Shown in pieces: positions 29,657 to 38,766 of a stretch of 64,000 nucleotides of DNA. The notes below the pieces were generated by a model. The model saw only the letters and a list, made by a program, of their open reading frames with translations. It did no database searches and had not been told where the DNA came from. The stretch is from assembly GCA_035307765.1 (NCBI GenBank), contig DATGHU010000042.1, positions 1-64,000 of the forward strand. The letters run 5' to 3'. Numbering within the stretch: the stretch's first letter is position 1; each line of letters begins with the position of its first letter. Source of the stretch: a bacterium (lineage in GTDB: Bacteria; Sysuimicrobiota; Sysuimicrobiia; Sysuimicrobiales; Segetimicrobiaceae). The position numbers and the translations under genes were made by a program.

Positions 29657-30264
29657 TCCGGTCCCGCCGCGAGCAGCGCCGGCCCTTCGCGCGTTCCCCA
29701 CATCGCCGCCGCGCTCCGGGCGCCGGCCGCGCGGGCGGCCTGGATGTCGAAAACGCCATCGCCGACAACGAGCGCATCGCGCGGCGGCGTCCCCAGCCGC
29801 CGCGCCGCTTCCACAATGGGGTCGGGAGCGGGCTTCGGCGCGGGGGTGTCTTCCGCGCTGACGGCCACCCGAACCCACCGCTCCAGCTCGAAGGCCCGAA
29901 GCGCCAGGGCGGTGGACCGCCGCCGCTTGGAGGTGACGACCCCGATGGGCGCGCGGCCGTCGAGCCCGGCCAGCATCTCCACGACGCCCGGGAACAGCAC
30001 ACAGAGGCGATCGTGGTGTGCATCGTAGTAGTCGGTGTAGGCCGCGACCAGCGCCGGGACCCGGGCGGGGGCGAGGTGGGCGAAGCGTGCCGGGAGGGGC
30101 TCCCCCCAGTGCGCCGTGACCTCGTCGTCCGCCAAATCCCGGGCGAGCACGGTGCGGGCGGCGTGGCGGAAGGACGAGGCAATCAACGCGTACGAGTCGA
30201 TGAGCGTGCCGTCGAGATCGAAGAGAACCGCGCGGACCGGCCGATCCGGCTCCCTGGGCGCCAT
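29605..30264 (-). CDS. HAD-superfamily phosphatase (PpaX/Gph-like)
   Basis: A 219-residue HAD hydrolase: motif I FDLDGTLIDS, motif II VVTSKRR, the motif III lysine in PAPKPAPDPI, and motif IV VGDGVFDIQAA. The family includes phosphoglycolate phosphatase and pyrophosphatase; the substrate cannot be assigned. Its ATG shares one base with the dppC-like stop (TGATG), so it is the last gene of the peptide-importer operon. Confidence 0.9.
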   Translation of the reverse strand: MAPREPDRPVRAVLFDLDGTLIDSYALIASSFRHAARTVLARDLADDEVTAHWGEPLPARFAHLAPARVPALVAAYTDYYDAHHDRLCVLFPGVVEMLAGLDGRAPIGVVTSKRRRSTALALRAFELERWVRVAVSAEDTPAPKPAPDPIVEAARRLGTPPRDALVVGDGVFDIQAARAAGARSAAAMWGTREGPALLAAGPDYVVATPARVVPLVGAG

Positions 30265-31133
30265 CAGGTGCGGAGACGCGGATCGAGCGTATCCCGCAGC
30301 CAATCCCCCGTCAGGTTCACGCCGAGCGCGGTCAGCGCCAGCGCCGCCCCCGGAAACGCCGCGAGCCACCAGGCGAAGAAGATGTAGTTTCGTCCATCGC
30401 TCACCATCGTCCCCCACGCCGCCGCGGGGGGTTGGATCCCGAATCCCAGAAAGCTGATCGTCGCCTCGGCGATGATGAACTGGGAGACCTGCAGCGTGCT
30501 GATGACGATGATCGGGGTCATCACGTTCGGAAGGATGTGCCGGACGATGATCCGCCCCACCGGCGCTCCGGTCGCCACCGCGGCCAGAACGTACTCCCGG
30601 CCGCGCAGGGCCAGCACCTCGCCTCGGACGACCCGGACGTAGAGCGGCCACCCCGCGATGATGAGACTGAGAACGATATTCCGCAGCCCCGCGCCGATGA
30701 TCGCGTTGATGGTCAGGGCCAGCAGGATAAAGGGAAAGCTGAGCTGGATGTCGGCGATCCGCATGATCACCGCGTCGCCCCACCCGCCGAAGTACCCGGA
30801 GAGAAGCCCCAAGGTACAACCCACCCACCCCGCCACGATCACGGTGGCGATCCCCACGAGGAGCGCGATCCGCGCGCCGAAGATCACCCGGGACAGGACA
30901 TCCCGTCCCAACTGGTCGGTCCCGAACGGGTGCGCGTGGCCCGGGGGCCGGAGCACGACCGCGAACGAGGCGGCGGTGGGGTTATACGGGGCCAGGGACG
31001 GCGCGAGCAGGGCGCACGCCACCGCCGCCGCCACGATCGTTAGCCCCACCAGGCCGGTGCGGCTCTGCCGGAGCCAGCGCCGGCGAAGGCGGACCCCCCC
31101 GCCCCGCGCCGGCGGCGCCGCGGTTCTATCCAT
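30264..31133 (-). CDS. oligopeptide/dipeptide ABC transporter permease (DppC-like)
   Basis: A 289-residue permease with the OppC/DppC N-terminal segment (HPFGTDQLGRDVLSR) and a binding-protein-dependent permease domain of five to six helices. The EAA loop reads REYVLAAVATGAPVGRIIVRHILPN in part. It overlaps dppB-like by eight bases and pairs with it to form the heteromeric channel. Confidence 0.95.
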   Translation of the reverse strand: MDRTAAPPARGGGVRLRRRWLRQSRTGLVGLTIVAAAVACALLAPSLAPYNPTAASFAVVLRPPGHAHPFGTDQLGRDVLSRVIFGARIALLVGIATVIVAGWVGCTLGLLSGYFGGWGDAVIMRIADIQLSFPFILLALTINAIIGAGLRNIVLSLIIAGWPLYVRVVRGEVLALRGREYVLAAVATGAPVGRIIVRHILPNVMTPIIVISTLQVSQFIIAEATISFLGFGIQPPAAAWGTMVSDGRNYIFFAWWLAAFPGAALALTALGVNLTGDWLRDTLDPRLRT

Positions 31134-32043
31134 AGCGCACCTGCGGATTCAGCCAGAGATAGGACAGGTCGACGAGAAAGTTCATCGTCACGTAGAGGAA
31201 CGACGTGATGAACACGCCGACCATCACGACGGGAAAATCCCGGCCCAACAGGGCGTCCAAGATGTACCGGCCCAGTCCCGGCCAGGCGAAGATCGTCTCG
31301 GTAACGACCGCCCCCCCCAACAGCTGGCCGGCGTTCAATCCGAACACGGTGACGATGGGGATCGCCGCGTTTTTCAGCACGTGGCGGATGAGCACAGCCG
31401 GCTCGCCGATCCCCTTGGCCCGTGCCGTCCGAACGTAGTCCTGCCCCAGCGCGTCCAAGACCGCGGACCGTGTGACGCGCGCGATCTGGGCGGCATAAAA
31501 AGCGGCCAGCGTCACCGCGGGGAGCACGAAGTGGGTCCAGTCGCCGTACCCACTCACCGGAAACCAGCGCAGCCACACGCCGAAGATCCAGATCAGCATC
31601 AACCCCAGCCAGAACCCCGGGATCGCCTGGCCCAGGGCGGTCGCCGCGATCCCGAGCGTGTCCACGAGGGTCCCCCGCCGTGCCGCGGAGACGATGCCGA
31701 TCGGAACGGCCAGCCCGGCGACGAGCGCGAGCGAGACGACCGCCAGCTCAAGCGTCGCCGGGAAGTGCTGGAGCACCAGCGGGAGCGCCGGGGCGCGATA
31801 GCGGAGCGAGGCCCCGAAATCCCCTCGCCCCACCCGGCCGAGGAAGTCGAGGTACTGGACCCACACCGGCCGGTCGAACCCGAGGAGGTGTCGGAACGCG
31901 GCGATATCTTTTGGCTGGACGTCCAGGGGGAGGAACAGGATCACCGGATCGCCGGTGATGTGGACGAGAAAGAACACGGCGGTGAGCGCGAAGAACACCG
32001 CGATCGCCGCCTGCACCACGCGGGCCGCCAGGTAGGTCGCCAT
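31126..32043 (-). CDS. oligopeptide/dipeptide ABC transporter permease (DppB-like)
   Basis: A 305-residue permease. The N-terminal helix and the extracytoplasmic loop with LGFDRPVWVQYLDFLGR followed by GDFGASLRYR are DppB/OppB hallmarks. An EAA loop (QDYVRTARAKGIGEPAVLIRHVLKN, in part) lies near residue 200. No ATPase genes follow in this window, so the ATP-binding subunits must be encoded elsewhere. Confidence 0.95.
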   Translation of the reverse strand: MATYLAARVVQAAIAVFFALTAVFFLVHITGDPVILFLPLDVQPKDIAAFRHLLGFDRPVWVQYLDFLGRVGRGDFGASLRYRAPALPLVLQHFPATLELAVVSLALVAGLAVPIGIVSAARRGTLVDTLGIAATALGQAIPGFWLGLMLIWIFGVWLRWFPVSGYGDWTHFVLPAVTLAAFYAAQIARVTRSAVLDALGQDYVRTARAKGIGEPAVLIRHVLKNAAIPIVTVFGLNAGQLLGGAVVTETIFAWPGLGRYILDALLGRDFPVVMVGVFITSFLYVTMNFLVDLSYLWLNPQVRYG

Positions 32044-32129
32044 GCGCGGCTCAGCTCACCGCCCCGGCCGCGAGTCCGCCGGAGCGTGACGCGGCGCCGC
32101 CCGGGCGCGGGGAACCGGTCGCGGCGAGC

Positions 32130-33647
32130 CTACTTCGCTCCCGCCTCCCACATCCAGACTTTCTCATCCGGCCGCGGCTGCCAGACGATCCAGTTGGCGA
32201 CCCCGTAGAGGTCGTGCTGCTGCCACAGCGGCACCCAGGGCGCCATGTCGTGCAGCGTCTCCTGCACCCGCCGGAACGCCGCGTTGCTCTGGTCGGGGTT
32301 GACGATGATCTCGGCTTTGTGGATCATGTCTTCGATCTTCGGGTCGCCGAAGCTGCTGTAGGTCAGGTTGCCGACGAACAGCTGCCCCACCGTCCCGATC
32401 GGCTCCAGGTCCGGCCCCCACCCGAGGAAAAACATGTCGCCGACCTTCCGGTTGATGATCTTGTCCAGGTGGCTCCGCCACTCATTCACCTGGACGTGGA
32501 CCGTGATCCCGATCCGGCCGAGCTGCGCGGCAATGGCCTCGGACACTTCTTTGTCCAGCGGGTACCGCCCGGTGGGGGTGTCGAGCTGGAGGGTGAGCTT
32601 GGCGGGGTCGAACCCTGCCTCCACCAGCAGCTGCTTGGCCTTGTCCGGGTTGTACCCGTAGCAGTTCAGCGCCGAATCGTACGCGGAGTCGTAGCGGCTG
32701 ACGTAGCCGCAGATCTTGCTGGACTGGCCGGCGAGCACGGTCTTGATCAACTCGTCCACGTTGATCGCGTAGTTCATCGCCTGGCGGACCTTGACGTTCT
32801 GCATCGGGCCGGGGTGGAGCGTCTCGAGCGCCAGGTAGTTGATGCGCGAGCTCACCGTGGACCGAACCGTCGCCCGCCCGCTGCGGTTCACGGTATCGAC
32901 CGCCTGGGCCGGGACGTCCTTCATGATGTCGATCTCGCCGGCGAGCAGCGCCGCCAGGCGGGCGCTGAATTCGGGGATCACCCGGAAGACCACGGTGTCG
33001 ATCTTCACCGGACCGGCCCAGTAGTTCGGGTTCCTGACGAGAACGAGCTGTTCGCCCCGCACCCAATCCTTGAACTTGTACGGGCCGGTCCCGATCGGGT
33101 GGGTCGATGCGTAATCGATCCCGACCTTCGAGACGTAGACCGGGGCCAGGATGAACGGCCCGGGCAGCGAGAGGTAGCTGAGCAGCACGGGGAACGGCTC
33201 CGAGGTGTGCACCCGCACCGTGTAGTCGTTGACCACATCCACGCTGGTGATCGGCTTGAAGCGCGGCAGGTAGTGGGTTTTATTTTTCGGGTCGAGGATG
33301 TACTCGAACGTGAACTTCACGGCGTCGGCGGTAAAGCGTTCGCCGTCGTGGAACCGCACATCGTGGCGGAGCGTGAACTCCCACGTGCGGTCGTCGATAA
33401 CTTTGTATCCCGTCGCCAGCCACGGGATGATCTTCTCGGTCTTGGGGTCGCGGTTGAAGAGGAGGTCGTAGATGTTCTCGAGCTGGGCGTTGGTGGTCCA
33501 ATCGACCACGGTTGATCCCATCAGCGTCAGCGGCTCGGCGCCGATGCCGATCGTCACCTGGGTCGGCTTCGCTTGCGCGAGGAGCCCCGGCGGGAGGAGC
33601 AGCGCCCCCAACCCAAGCAGCAGGATGATGATGGCGAACCGTCTCAT
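32130..33647 (-). CDS. family 5 extracellular solute-binding protein (peptide/opine/nickel type)
   Basis: A 505-residue exported protein with a signal peptide of about 25 residues ending LLAQA. The family 5 layout is clear: an N-terminal lobe with YDLLFNRDPKTEKIIPWLA, the segment WEFTLRHDVRFHDGERFTADAVKFTFE (in part) and a C-terminal lobe. It delivers ligand to the DppBC-like permease downstream. It overlaps the preceding M24 gene (ATGA), so the importer and the peptidase-like protein are made together. Confidence 0.95.
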   Translation of the reverse strand: MRRFAIIILLLGLGALLLPPGLLAQAKPTQVTIGIGAEPLTLMGSTVVDWTTNAQLENIYDLLFNRDPKTEKIIPWLATGYKVIDDRTWEFTLRHDVRFHDGERFTADAVKFTFEYILDPKNKTHYLPRFKPITSVDVVNDYTVRVHTSEPFPVLLSYLSLPGPFILAPVYVSKVGIDYASTHPIGTGPYKFKDWVRGEQLVLVRNPNYWAGPVKIDTVVFRVIPEFSARLAALLAGEIDIMKDVPAQAVDTVNRSGRATVRSTVSSRINYLALETLHPGPMQNVKVRQAMNYAINVDELIKTVLAGQSSKICGYVSRYDSAYDSALNCYGYNPDKAKQLLVEAGFDPAKLTLQLDTPTGRYPLDKEVSEAIAAQLGRIGITVHVQVNEWRSHLDKIINRKVGDMFFLGWGPDLEPIGTVGQLFVGNLTYSSFGDPKIEDMIHKAEIIVNPDQSNAAFRRVQETLHDMAPWVPLWQQHDLYGVANWIVWQPRPDEKVWMWEAGAK

Positions 33648-34888
33648 CGGGTACCGCCTCCTTTGACCGAGACCGTCTGCGACTCCAAATCCCGGGGAAA
33701 CTTGGTGGTGATCTCGGCGCTTCCCTTTTTCACGATCACCGTGTCGTCGTGCCGGAACCCCCCGATTCCGTACAAGTAGATCCCCGGCTCGCAGCTGAAC
33801 ACCTCGTGATCCAGAAGCGGCCGATAGTTGAAGGCGATGTCGTCGGGATACTCATGGCCGGCGAGCCCGATCCCGTGCCCGGTCCGATGGATGATGTGCT
33901 CCCCGAACCCTCGCTGCTCGAAGACCCGTTGGGCCGCGGCGTCCACGTCGGCCATCGTCGCCCCGACCACCAGCGCCGCGGCCGCGGCCGCCTGCGCCTC
34001 CGCCGCGGCTTCAAAGGCCGCGGCCTGCTGCTTGCTCGGCGATCCGACGAAGAACGTCCGTTCGTTCTCGCAGACGTATCCGTTCAGGCGGGGGATGACG
34101 ATATTGACGATGCCGTGCCCTTCCCGCACCACCTGACCGTAGTCTCCGCTGATCCCGTGTGGGCACGCGGAGTTGGGCCCGGTCAGCCCTGAGACCCTCA
34201 GCTCCACCTTGTAGTCCGGGAAGCGGCGTGCCGCCTCCCCCGCCATCTCGTGGAGGACGAGGGTGTCGATCTCGGCAAGCGGGCGCCCAGGCTCCAGGTG
34301 CTCCCGGTAGCGGGCCTGGCCCCAGTCGCTCAGCTCGGCCCCCTGGCGAATCAGCGCCAGCTCCTCCTCGACCTTCACCATGCGCATCTCCTGCAGGATC
34401 CGGCCGGCGTTCGCCAGCTGCAGCCCGGGCAGCAGATCGGGAACCGCGGCGATCGGTCCGGCGGTGCTGTCCACCCCCACCCGTCCCCTGGCCAGCCCTT
34501 TGCGCCGGAGGAGATCCGCCACCATCTGCGGCCACTGCGGGGTCATCCACGTCCGGTGCTGCATCCGGTAGTGTTCGGTGTAGAAATGCACCTCGGGGAT
34601 CCACATCGAGGCGTGTTCGGCGGCGTACCGCACGTGATTCGAGGACAACTCGTGCATCACCAGAAACGGGGCGTCGTCGCGCGGGACGACGGCGGCGACC
34701 GGCCGCTCCCAGGGCGCCACGTCGAGGTAATACCCCGAGACGTACAGAAAGTTCTCCGGGGTCAGCACCACCAGCGCGGCCAGGTCTGCCGCCTCGAGCG
34801 CCCGGCGAATCCCCGCAAGACGATCCTGGAAGACGTTCCGGCTGAGGTACCCCACCCCCACACCACCCCGGCGATCGCGCGAGACCAT
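33644..34888 (-). CDS. M24-family (Xaa-Pro peptidase/creatinase-like) protein
   Basis: About 414 residues with an N-terminal creatinase domain (residues 20-150) and a C-terminal pita-bread domain. GHGIGLAGHE and CEPGIYLYG match the M24 His and Glu ligands, but the expected Asp-Asp pair reads as N...E (IVNIVIPRLNGYVCENERTFF, in part) and the last Glu as HDD. A variant with these substitutions is common among M24 proteins encoded with peptide ABC importers, so it may be a non-prolidase hydrolase. The start ATG 34888 is not strongly supported. First gene of the importer operon. Confidence 0.85.
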   Translation of the reverse strand: MVSRDRRGGVGVGYLSRNVFQDRLAGIRRALEAADLAALVVLTPENFLYVSGYYLDVAPWERPVAAVVPRDDAPFLVMHELSSNHVRYAAEHASMWIPEVHFYTEHYRMQHRTWMTPQWPQMVADLLRRKGLARGRVGVDSTAGPIAAVPDLLPGLQLANAGRILQEMRMVKVEEELALIRQGAELSDWGQARYREHLEPGRPLAEIDTLVLHEMAGEAARRFPDYKVELRVSGLTGPNSACPHGISGDYGQVVREGHGIVNIVIPRLNGYVCENERTFFVGSPSKQQAAAFEAAAEAQAAAAAALVVGATMADVDAAAQRVFEQRGFGEHIIHRTGHGIGLAGHEYPDDIAFNYRPLLDHEVFSCEPGIYLYGIGGFRHDDTVIVKKGSAEITTKFPRDLESQTVSVKGGGTR

Positions 34889-35029
34889 CTCGCCCGCTGC
34901 CCGGCGAGAATCGGGCCGGCGAGGCGCGCCCGTACAGGTTCCCTCAGATTCCAGACAAGTCCTCTCTGGGAGGCCGGTCGACGCCGGTCCGGGGAGGGAG
35001 ACCGGGCTCGAGGATGGAATATCGCGGAC

Positions 35030-35551
35030 ATGAGCGCAGCCACCATGAACTTCGCACATTTCTTCGACTACCTCCTCACCGCGCGCGGTCGTCTCACGGA
35101 CTGGATCCGCGGCCAGCCCTCGGGAGTCTACACCAAGGCCTTTCCGATCGGGCTGGGATCGATTCGCGCCACCCTCGTGCACACCGCAGCGGCGGAATGG
35201 GCGTACGTCCGGCGGCTGGGGGGCGAGGGCGTCTCGCCGGCGGACAGCCCGTTCACCCTCGAGCGTCAGCCGGAGTTCGATCCGTTCGCGGCGGCATGGG
35301 CGCGCGAAGCGCCGACGACCCGCGCGGCCCTGGCCGCCATCGGCGACCCCGGGCGTCCCGTCGAGTTCACCACCAGGATGGGGCCCAAGCCGATGCGCGT
35401 ACGCGCCACCGCCGGAGGGATCGCCGGGCAGTTGCTGTTCCACGAGGTCCACCACCGCGCCCAGGTGATGGCGATGCTGCGGCAGAGCGGGGTCGCCGCG
35501 GAGAACCTGGACTACTCGGTCCTGATCTGGGAGCGCACCCCGATCGGCTGA
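35030..35551 (+). CDS. DinB-like four-helix-bundle protein
   Basis: A 173-residue DinB-family protein. The putative metal-binding histidines appear in LVHTAAAEW and FHEVHHRAQV, the usual spacing. DinB-like proteins are often bacillithiol- or mycothiol-dependent transferases or stress proteins; no specific role can be given. Transcribed divergently from the M24-importer operon and nine bases before the amidase. Confidence 0.85.
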   Translation: MSAATMNFAHFFDYLLTARGRLTDWIRGQPSGVYTKAFPIGLGSIRATLVHTAAAEWAYVRRLGGEGVSPADSPFTLERQPEFDPFAAAWAREAPTTRAALAAIGDPGRPVEFTTRMGPKPMRVRATAGGIAGQLLFHEVHHRAQVMAMLRQSGVAAENLDYSVLIWERTPIG

Positions 35552-35559
35552 CCGGCCGC

Positions 35560-36975
35560 ATGCCCGACGACCTCTGCGATCTACCGGCAACAGCGCTCGC
35601 GGCCGCGATCCGGGCAAAGCGGATCTCGCCCCGCGAGGTCACCGAGGCGGTGCTGGATCGAATCGAGCAGGTCAATCCGATCGTGAACGCCTTCGTCACG
35701 ATCGCCGCCGATCAGGCCCGCGAGGCGGCCCGGGAGGCGGAGGCCGCCGTGATGCGCGCCGACCCGCTCCCCCCCCTGCACGGGATCCCGGTCTCGATCA
35801 AGGACCTGACACCGACCAAGGGCATCCGCACCACCTACGGTTCCAAGGCGTTCGCGGATCACGTCCCGGCCGAAGACGCCCTCGTCGTGGAGCGCCTGCG
35901 CGGCGCGGGGGCGATCATCCTCGGCAAGACGAACACCCCGGAGCTGGGCGCGGGCGCCAACACCAAGAACGCGCTGTTCGGACCCACCCGCAATCCGTGG
36001 CGGCTGACCCACACCTGCGGCGGCTCAAGCGGAGGCTCGGCGGTGGCCCTGGCGACCGGGATGGGACCGCTGGCTCACGGCACCGACACCGGCGGATCGT
36101 TGAGGATCCCGGCGAGCTTCTGCGGCGTGATCGGCTTCCGGACCTCACCCGGAGTCGTGCCGGCGTACCCCGACCCCCTGTTGTACGATCCACTCTCGAT
36201 CACGGGGCCGATGGCGCGCACGGTGGCGGACACGGCGTTGATGCTTGCTGCCGTGGCGGGTCCCGACGATCGCGCCCCCATCTCGATCCCGGTCGATCCG
36301 TCGGAGTGGTTGAAGGCCGCCCGCACCCCCGACGTGCGGGGAGCGCGGATCGCCTGGAGCGCCGACCTTGGCGTCACTCCGGTCGACCCCGAGGTCGCGC
36401 GCATCGCCGAAGCGGCGGCGAGGACCTATCAGGACATGGGATGTACGGTGGCGGACGCGCACCCGGACTTTCGCGGCCTTCGCCAGATCATCCACACCAC
36501 CCGCGCGGCGAGGATGGCCGCGGTGCACGGGGGCCTGCTGGCCGCATGGCGGGACCAGATGTTCCCGCCACTCGTGTGGAACATCGAGCACGGACTCACC
36601 CTCAGCGCGGAGGAGTGGGGTCGGGCGGAGATGGAGCGGACCGCATTGTGGCACCGGGTCCGCACGTTCTTTCAGGGCTACGACCTGCTGCTCACGCCGA
36701 CCGTCGCCGTCCCCCCGTTCCCGCTGGAGTGGGATTACCCCCCCGAGATCAACGGGCGGAAGGCGGAGACGTACATTGACTGGTTCCTGCTGACCTATGC
36801 GATCACGCTCACCGGGTTGCCGGCCATCTCGGTGCCCGCGGGATGGACAGCGGACGGCCTCCCGGTGGGGCTCCAAATCGTCGGACGTCGCTGGGGCGAG
36901 GTAGCGGTCCTGCGCGCAGCGGCGGCGCTAGAGGCGGCGCGGCCGTGGGCCGGCCGGCGTCCCCCGCTCACCTGA
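35560..36975 (+). CDS. amidase-signature enzyme
   Basis: A 471-residue amidase with the complete Ser-cisSer-Lys triad: Lys81 in VSIKDL, the glycine/serine stretch CGGSSGGSA (Ser156/157), and the nucleophile Ser180 in DTGGSLRIPA. Length is standard. The family hydrolyses amides from acetamide to Gln-tRNA; the C-terminal region does not resemble GatA closely and no gatB/gatC neighbours exist, so a catabolic amidase is likelier. No signal peptide. Confidence 0.93.
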   Translation: MPDDLCDLPATALAAAIRAKRISPREVTEAVLDRIEQVNPIVNAFVTIAADQAREAAREAEAAVMRADPLPPLHGIPVSIKDLTPTKGIRTTYGSKAFADHVPAEDALVVERLRGAGAIILGKTNTPELGAGANTKNALFGPTRNPWRLTHTCGGSSGGSAVALATGMGPLAHGTDTGGSLRIPASFCGVIGFRTSPGVVPAYPDPLLYDPLSITGPMARTVADTALMLAAVAGPDDRAPISIPVDPSEWLKAARTPDVRGARIAWSADLGVTPVDPEVARIAEAAARTYQDMGCTVADAHPDFRGLRQIIHTTRAARMAAVHGGLLAAWRDQMFPPLVWNIEHGLTLSAEEWGRAEMERTALWHRVRTFFQGYDLLLTPTVAVPPFPLEWDYPPEINGRKAETYIDWFLLTYAITLTGLPAISVPAGWTADGLPVGLQIVGRRWGEVAVLRAAAALEAARPWAGRRPPLT

Positions 36976-37044
36976 TCGAGCGCCCGCGAGAACCGTCGGG
37001 CCGGGCAAGCGTCCACCGTCTCGCCGCCTCGCGGCAGCAGAGGA

Positions 37045-37257
37045 TCAGCGCGCCAGGTGCTGCGCCTCCTGCTCCATCCACTCTTCCACCGCCGCCCTGA
37101 CGATTTCGTACGTCGATCCGCGGCCTTCCCCCACGATCGGACCGGCCATGGACCGTCGGGCGATCCATAGCCACCCGCCGCCGCGGACCCGCGCATAGGC
37201 GACAAGGACGCGAACGGTCCCCAACGGCGTTTCTCGTCTGATCAGCTCGTCCCGCAT
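37045..37257 (-). CDS. small hypothetical protein, second gene of a two-gene unit
   Basis: About 70 residues from ATG 37257. The sequence is basic in the middle (VRVLVAYARVRGGG) and ends in an amphipathic helix (EIVRAAVEEWMEQEAQHLA). No family recognised. It starts 16 bp after the 75-residue gene upstream, so the two are probably cotranscribed. It could also be longer, from 37335. Confidence 0.5.
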   Translation of the reverse strand: MRDELIRRETPLGTVRVLVAYARVRGGGWLWIARRSMAGPIVGEGRGSTYEIVRAAVEEWMEQEAQHLAR

Positions 37258-37273
37258 GGCCCGGCGAGGGAGC

Positions 37274-37501
37274 CTATCCGACTCGCCGGAGACGCCGGAG
37301 GTCACCCGCCCCCACCGCGGGATCAACCTCGGCACCCATACACCTTAAGAACCCGACGACCTCGCGGACGAACGCGGGATCCCCGGGGATATGCGGAAGT
37401 GAGACATGACGAATCCGCCCTGCCTCAGCGTCCTGGATGGCGTGCACGAGGGAGATGGCGCCGAAAGCGTAGAGTCTGCTGACGATCTCGTCGCGGCTCA
37501 T
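37274..37501 (-). CDS. small hypothetical protein, first gene of a two-gene unit
   Basis: A 75-residue protein starting at ATG 37501 with a strong ribosome-binding site (ggagga, four bases upstream), which makes it a real gene. It begins MSRDEIVSRLYAFGAISL and contains PHIPGDPAFVREVVGFL. No signal peptide or known domain. Divergent from the crotonase gene. Confidence 0.6.
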   Translation of the reverse strand: MSRDEIVSRLYAFGAISLVHAIQDAEAGRIRHVSLPHIPGDPAFVREVVGFLRCMGAEVDPAVGAGDLRRLRRVG

Positions 37502-37745
37502 GCGTCCTCCGTTTCTGCGTCTCCTAGTTCGATGCGCGGGTGCGATGCAGGTCAACCGTCCACGTTCAGGTGGGGCCGCTCGGGACGTATGGTTCTCGCT
37601 CCCCCTAAAAACTCCTGCTCGCCTCAGGGCCGCGGGGATCACGTGCCCGCGAGAGGAGCGCCCCCCGAGGGGACCGAATGAGCACCGGACGGCGGTGCGC
37701 GGCATCCGACGCGACCCGTCGCCCCGCCGTCTCAGGAGGATCACC

Positions 37746-38519
37746 ATGGGCGCATCGCCTGTGCTCTATGAGGTCGTCGATGACGTGGCTGTGCTCACGC
37801 TCAACCATCCCGAGAGGCGCAATGCGCTCTCTCGAGAGGTGCTGGAAGCGCTAAAGGGGCATCTCGATCGCATCGCCGCCCGGCGCGAGGTGCGGGCCGT
37901 GATCATCAGGGCCGTCGGCCCGGCGTTCAGCGCCGGGCACGACCTCCGGGAACTGGTCGACGGCCACGAGGAAGACTACACCTCGCTCTTTGCCCTCTGC
38001 ACCGACGTGATGGAATCCATCCGCCGGCTGCCCAAACCGGTGATCGCACAGGTGCACGCGATCGCGACCGCCGCGGGCTGCCAGCTGGCCGCGACCTGCG
38101 ATCTGGTGGTGGCGTCCGAGGAGGCGAGCTTTGCCACCCCCGGGGTCAAGATCGGGCTGTTCTGCACCACCCCGGGCGTCGCGCTCTCGCGCGCCGTGGG
38201 TCCGAAGAAGGCGATGGAGATGCTCCTGACGGGGACGGCAATCAGCGCCCGCGAGGCCGAACAGGCGGGGCTGGTCAACCGTGTCGTCCGGGCCGATCGG
38301 CTGGCCGAGGAGACGATGGCCCTGGCCAAACAGATCACCGGCGCGAGCGCGTACACGCTGGGGCTGGGAAAACAGGCGTTCTACCGGCAGTTACCCCTCG
38401 ACCGCCCGCAGGCGTACGAGATCGCGCAGGAGGTGATGGTCGAGAACACGCTCGCTCCCGACGCCCAGGAAGGCATGCGGGCGTTCCTGGAGAAGCGGCC
38501 ACCCAGGTGGCAGAATTGA
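37746..38519 (+). CDS. enoyl-CoA hydratase/isomerase-family protein (ECHDC3-like)
   Basis: A 257-residue crotonase-fold protein behind aggagg. The oxyanion-hole region AGHDLRE and the segment ATAAGCQLAATCDLVVAS are clear. The two catalytic glutamates of true hydratases are absent: GCQL replaces GxE, and FATPGVKIG has Gly in place of the PE glutamate. This matches the ECHDC3 subgroup, whose reaction is not established. Calling it a hydratase would be unsafe. Confidence 0.9.
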   Translation: MGASPVLYEVVDDVAVLTLNHPERRNALSREVLEALKGHLDRIAARREVRAVIIRAVGPAFSAGHDLRELVDGHEEDYTSLFALCTDVMESIRRLPKPVIAQVHAIATAAGCQLAATCDLVVASEEASFATPGVKIGLFCTTPGVALSRAVGPKKAMEMLLTGTAISAREAEQAGLVNRVVRADRLAEETMALAKQITGASAYTLGLGKQAFYRQLPLDRPQAYEIAQEVMVENTLAPDAQEGMRAFLEKRPPRWQN

Positions 38520-38765
38520 TTGTCAGCGGAGATTTTCGTTCCAGGGCCGAACGAAAACAAACGCGCCATCGCTCGGAGCTTTGTGAAGAAAGTCGAAGTC
38601 GATCCGGACACCGGATGCGTGTCAATGCACGTGCCCACCCGGCCTCCTGCCCTTCCGAACCCCAAGAACTCGCTTGGGGACCCCGCCTCTTCGCGGAGTC
38701 CCAATCGAGTTGGTAGCAGGGGCTGGATTTCCGAGTTACCGACACGACGAGTGTTGTCGGCTTAA
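38520..38765 (+). pseudogene. C-terminal remnant of a serine site-specific recombinase
   Basis: Beginning right after the crotonase stop and in the same frame, the open frame reads FVPGPNENKRAIARSFVKKV then EVDPDTG and VSMHVPTRPP. This is the kind of C-terminal segment found in large serine recombinases (ENKRxIxRxFVxxVxVDPxTG). Nothing of the resolvase or recombinase domains precedes it, so it is a fragment of a lost mobile element. The assignment is by pattern only. Base composition falls toward the low-GC toxin-antitoxin region that follows. Confidence 0.45.
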
Positions 38766-38766
38766 A

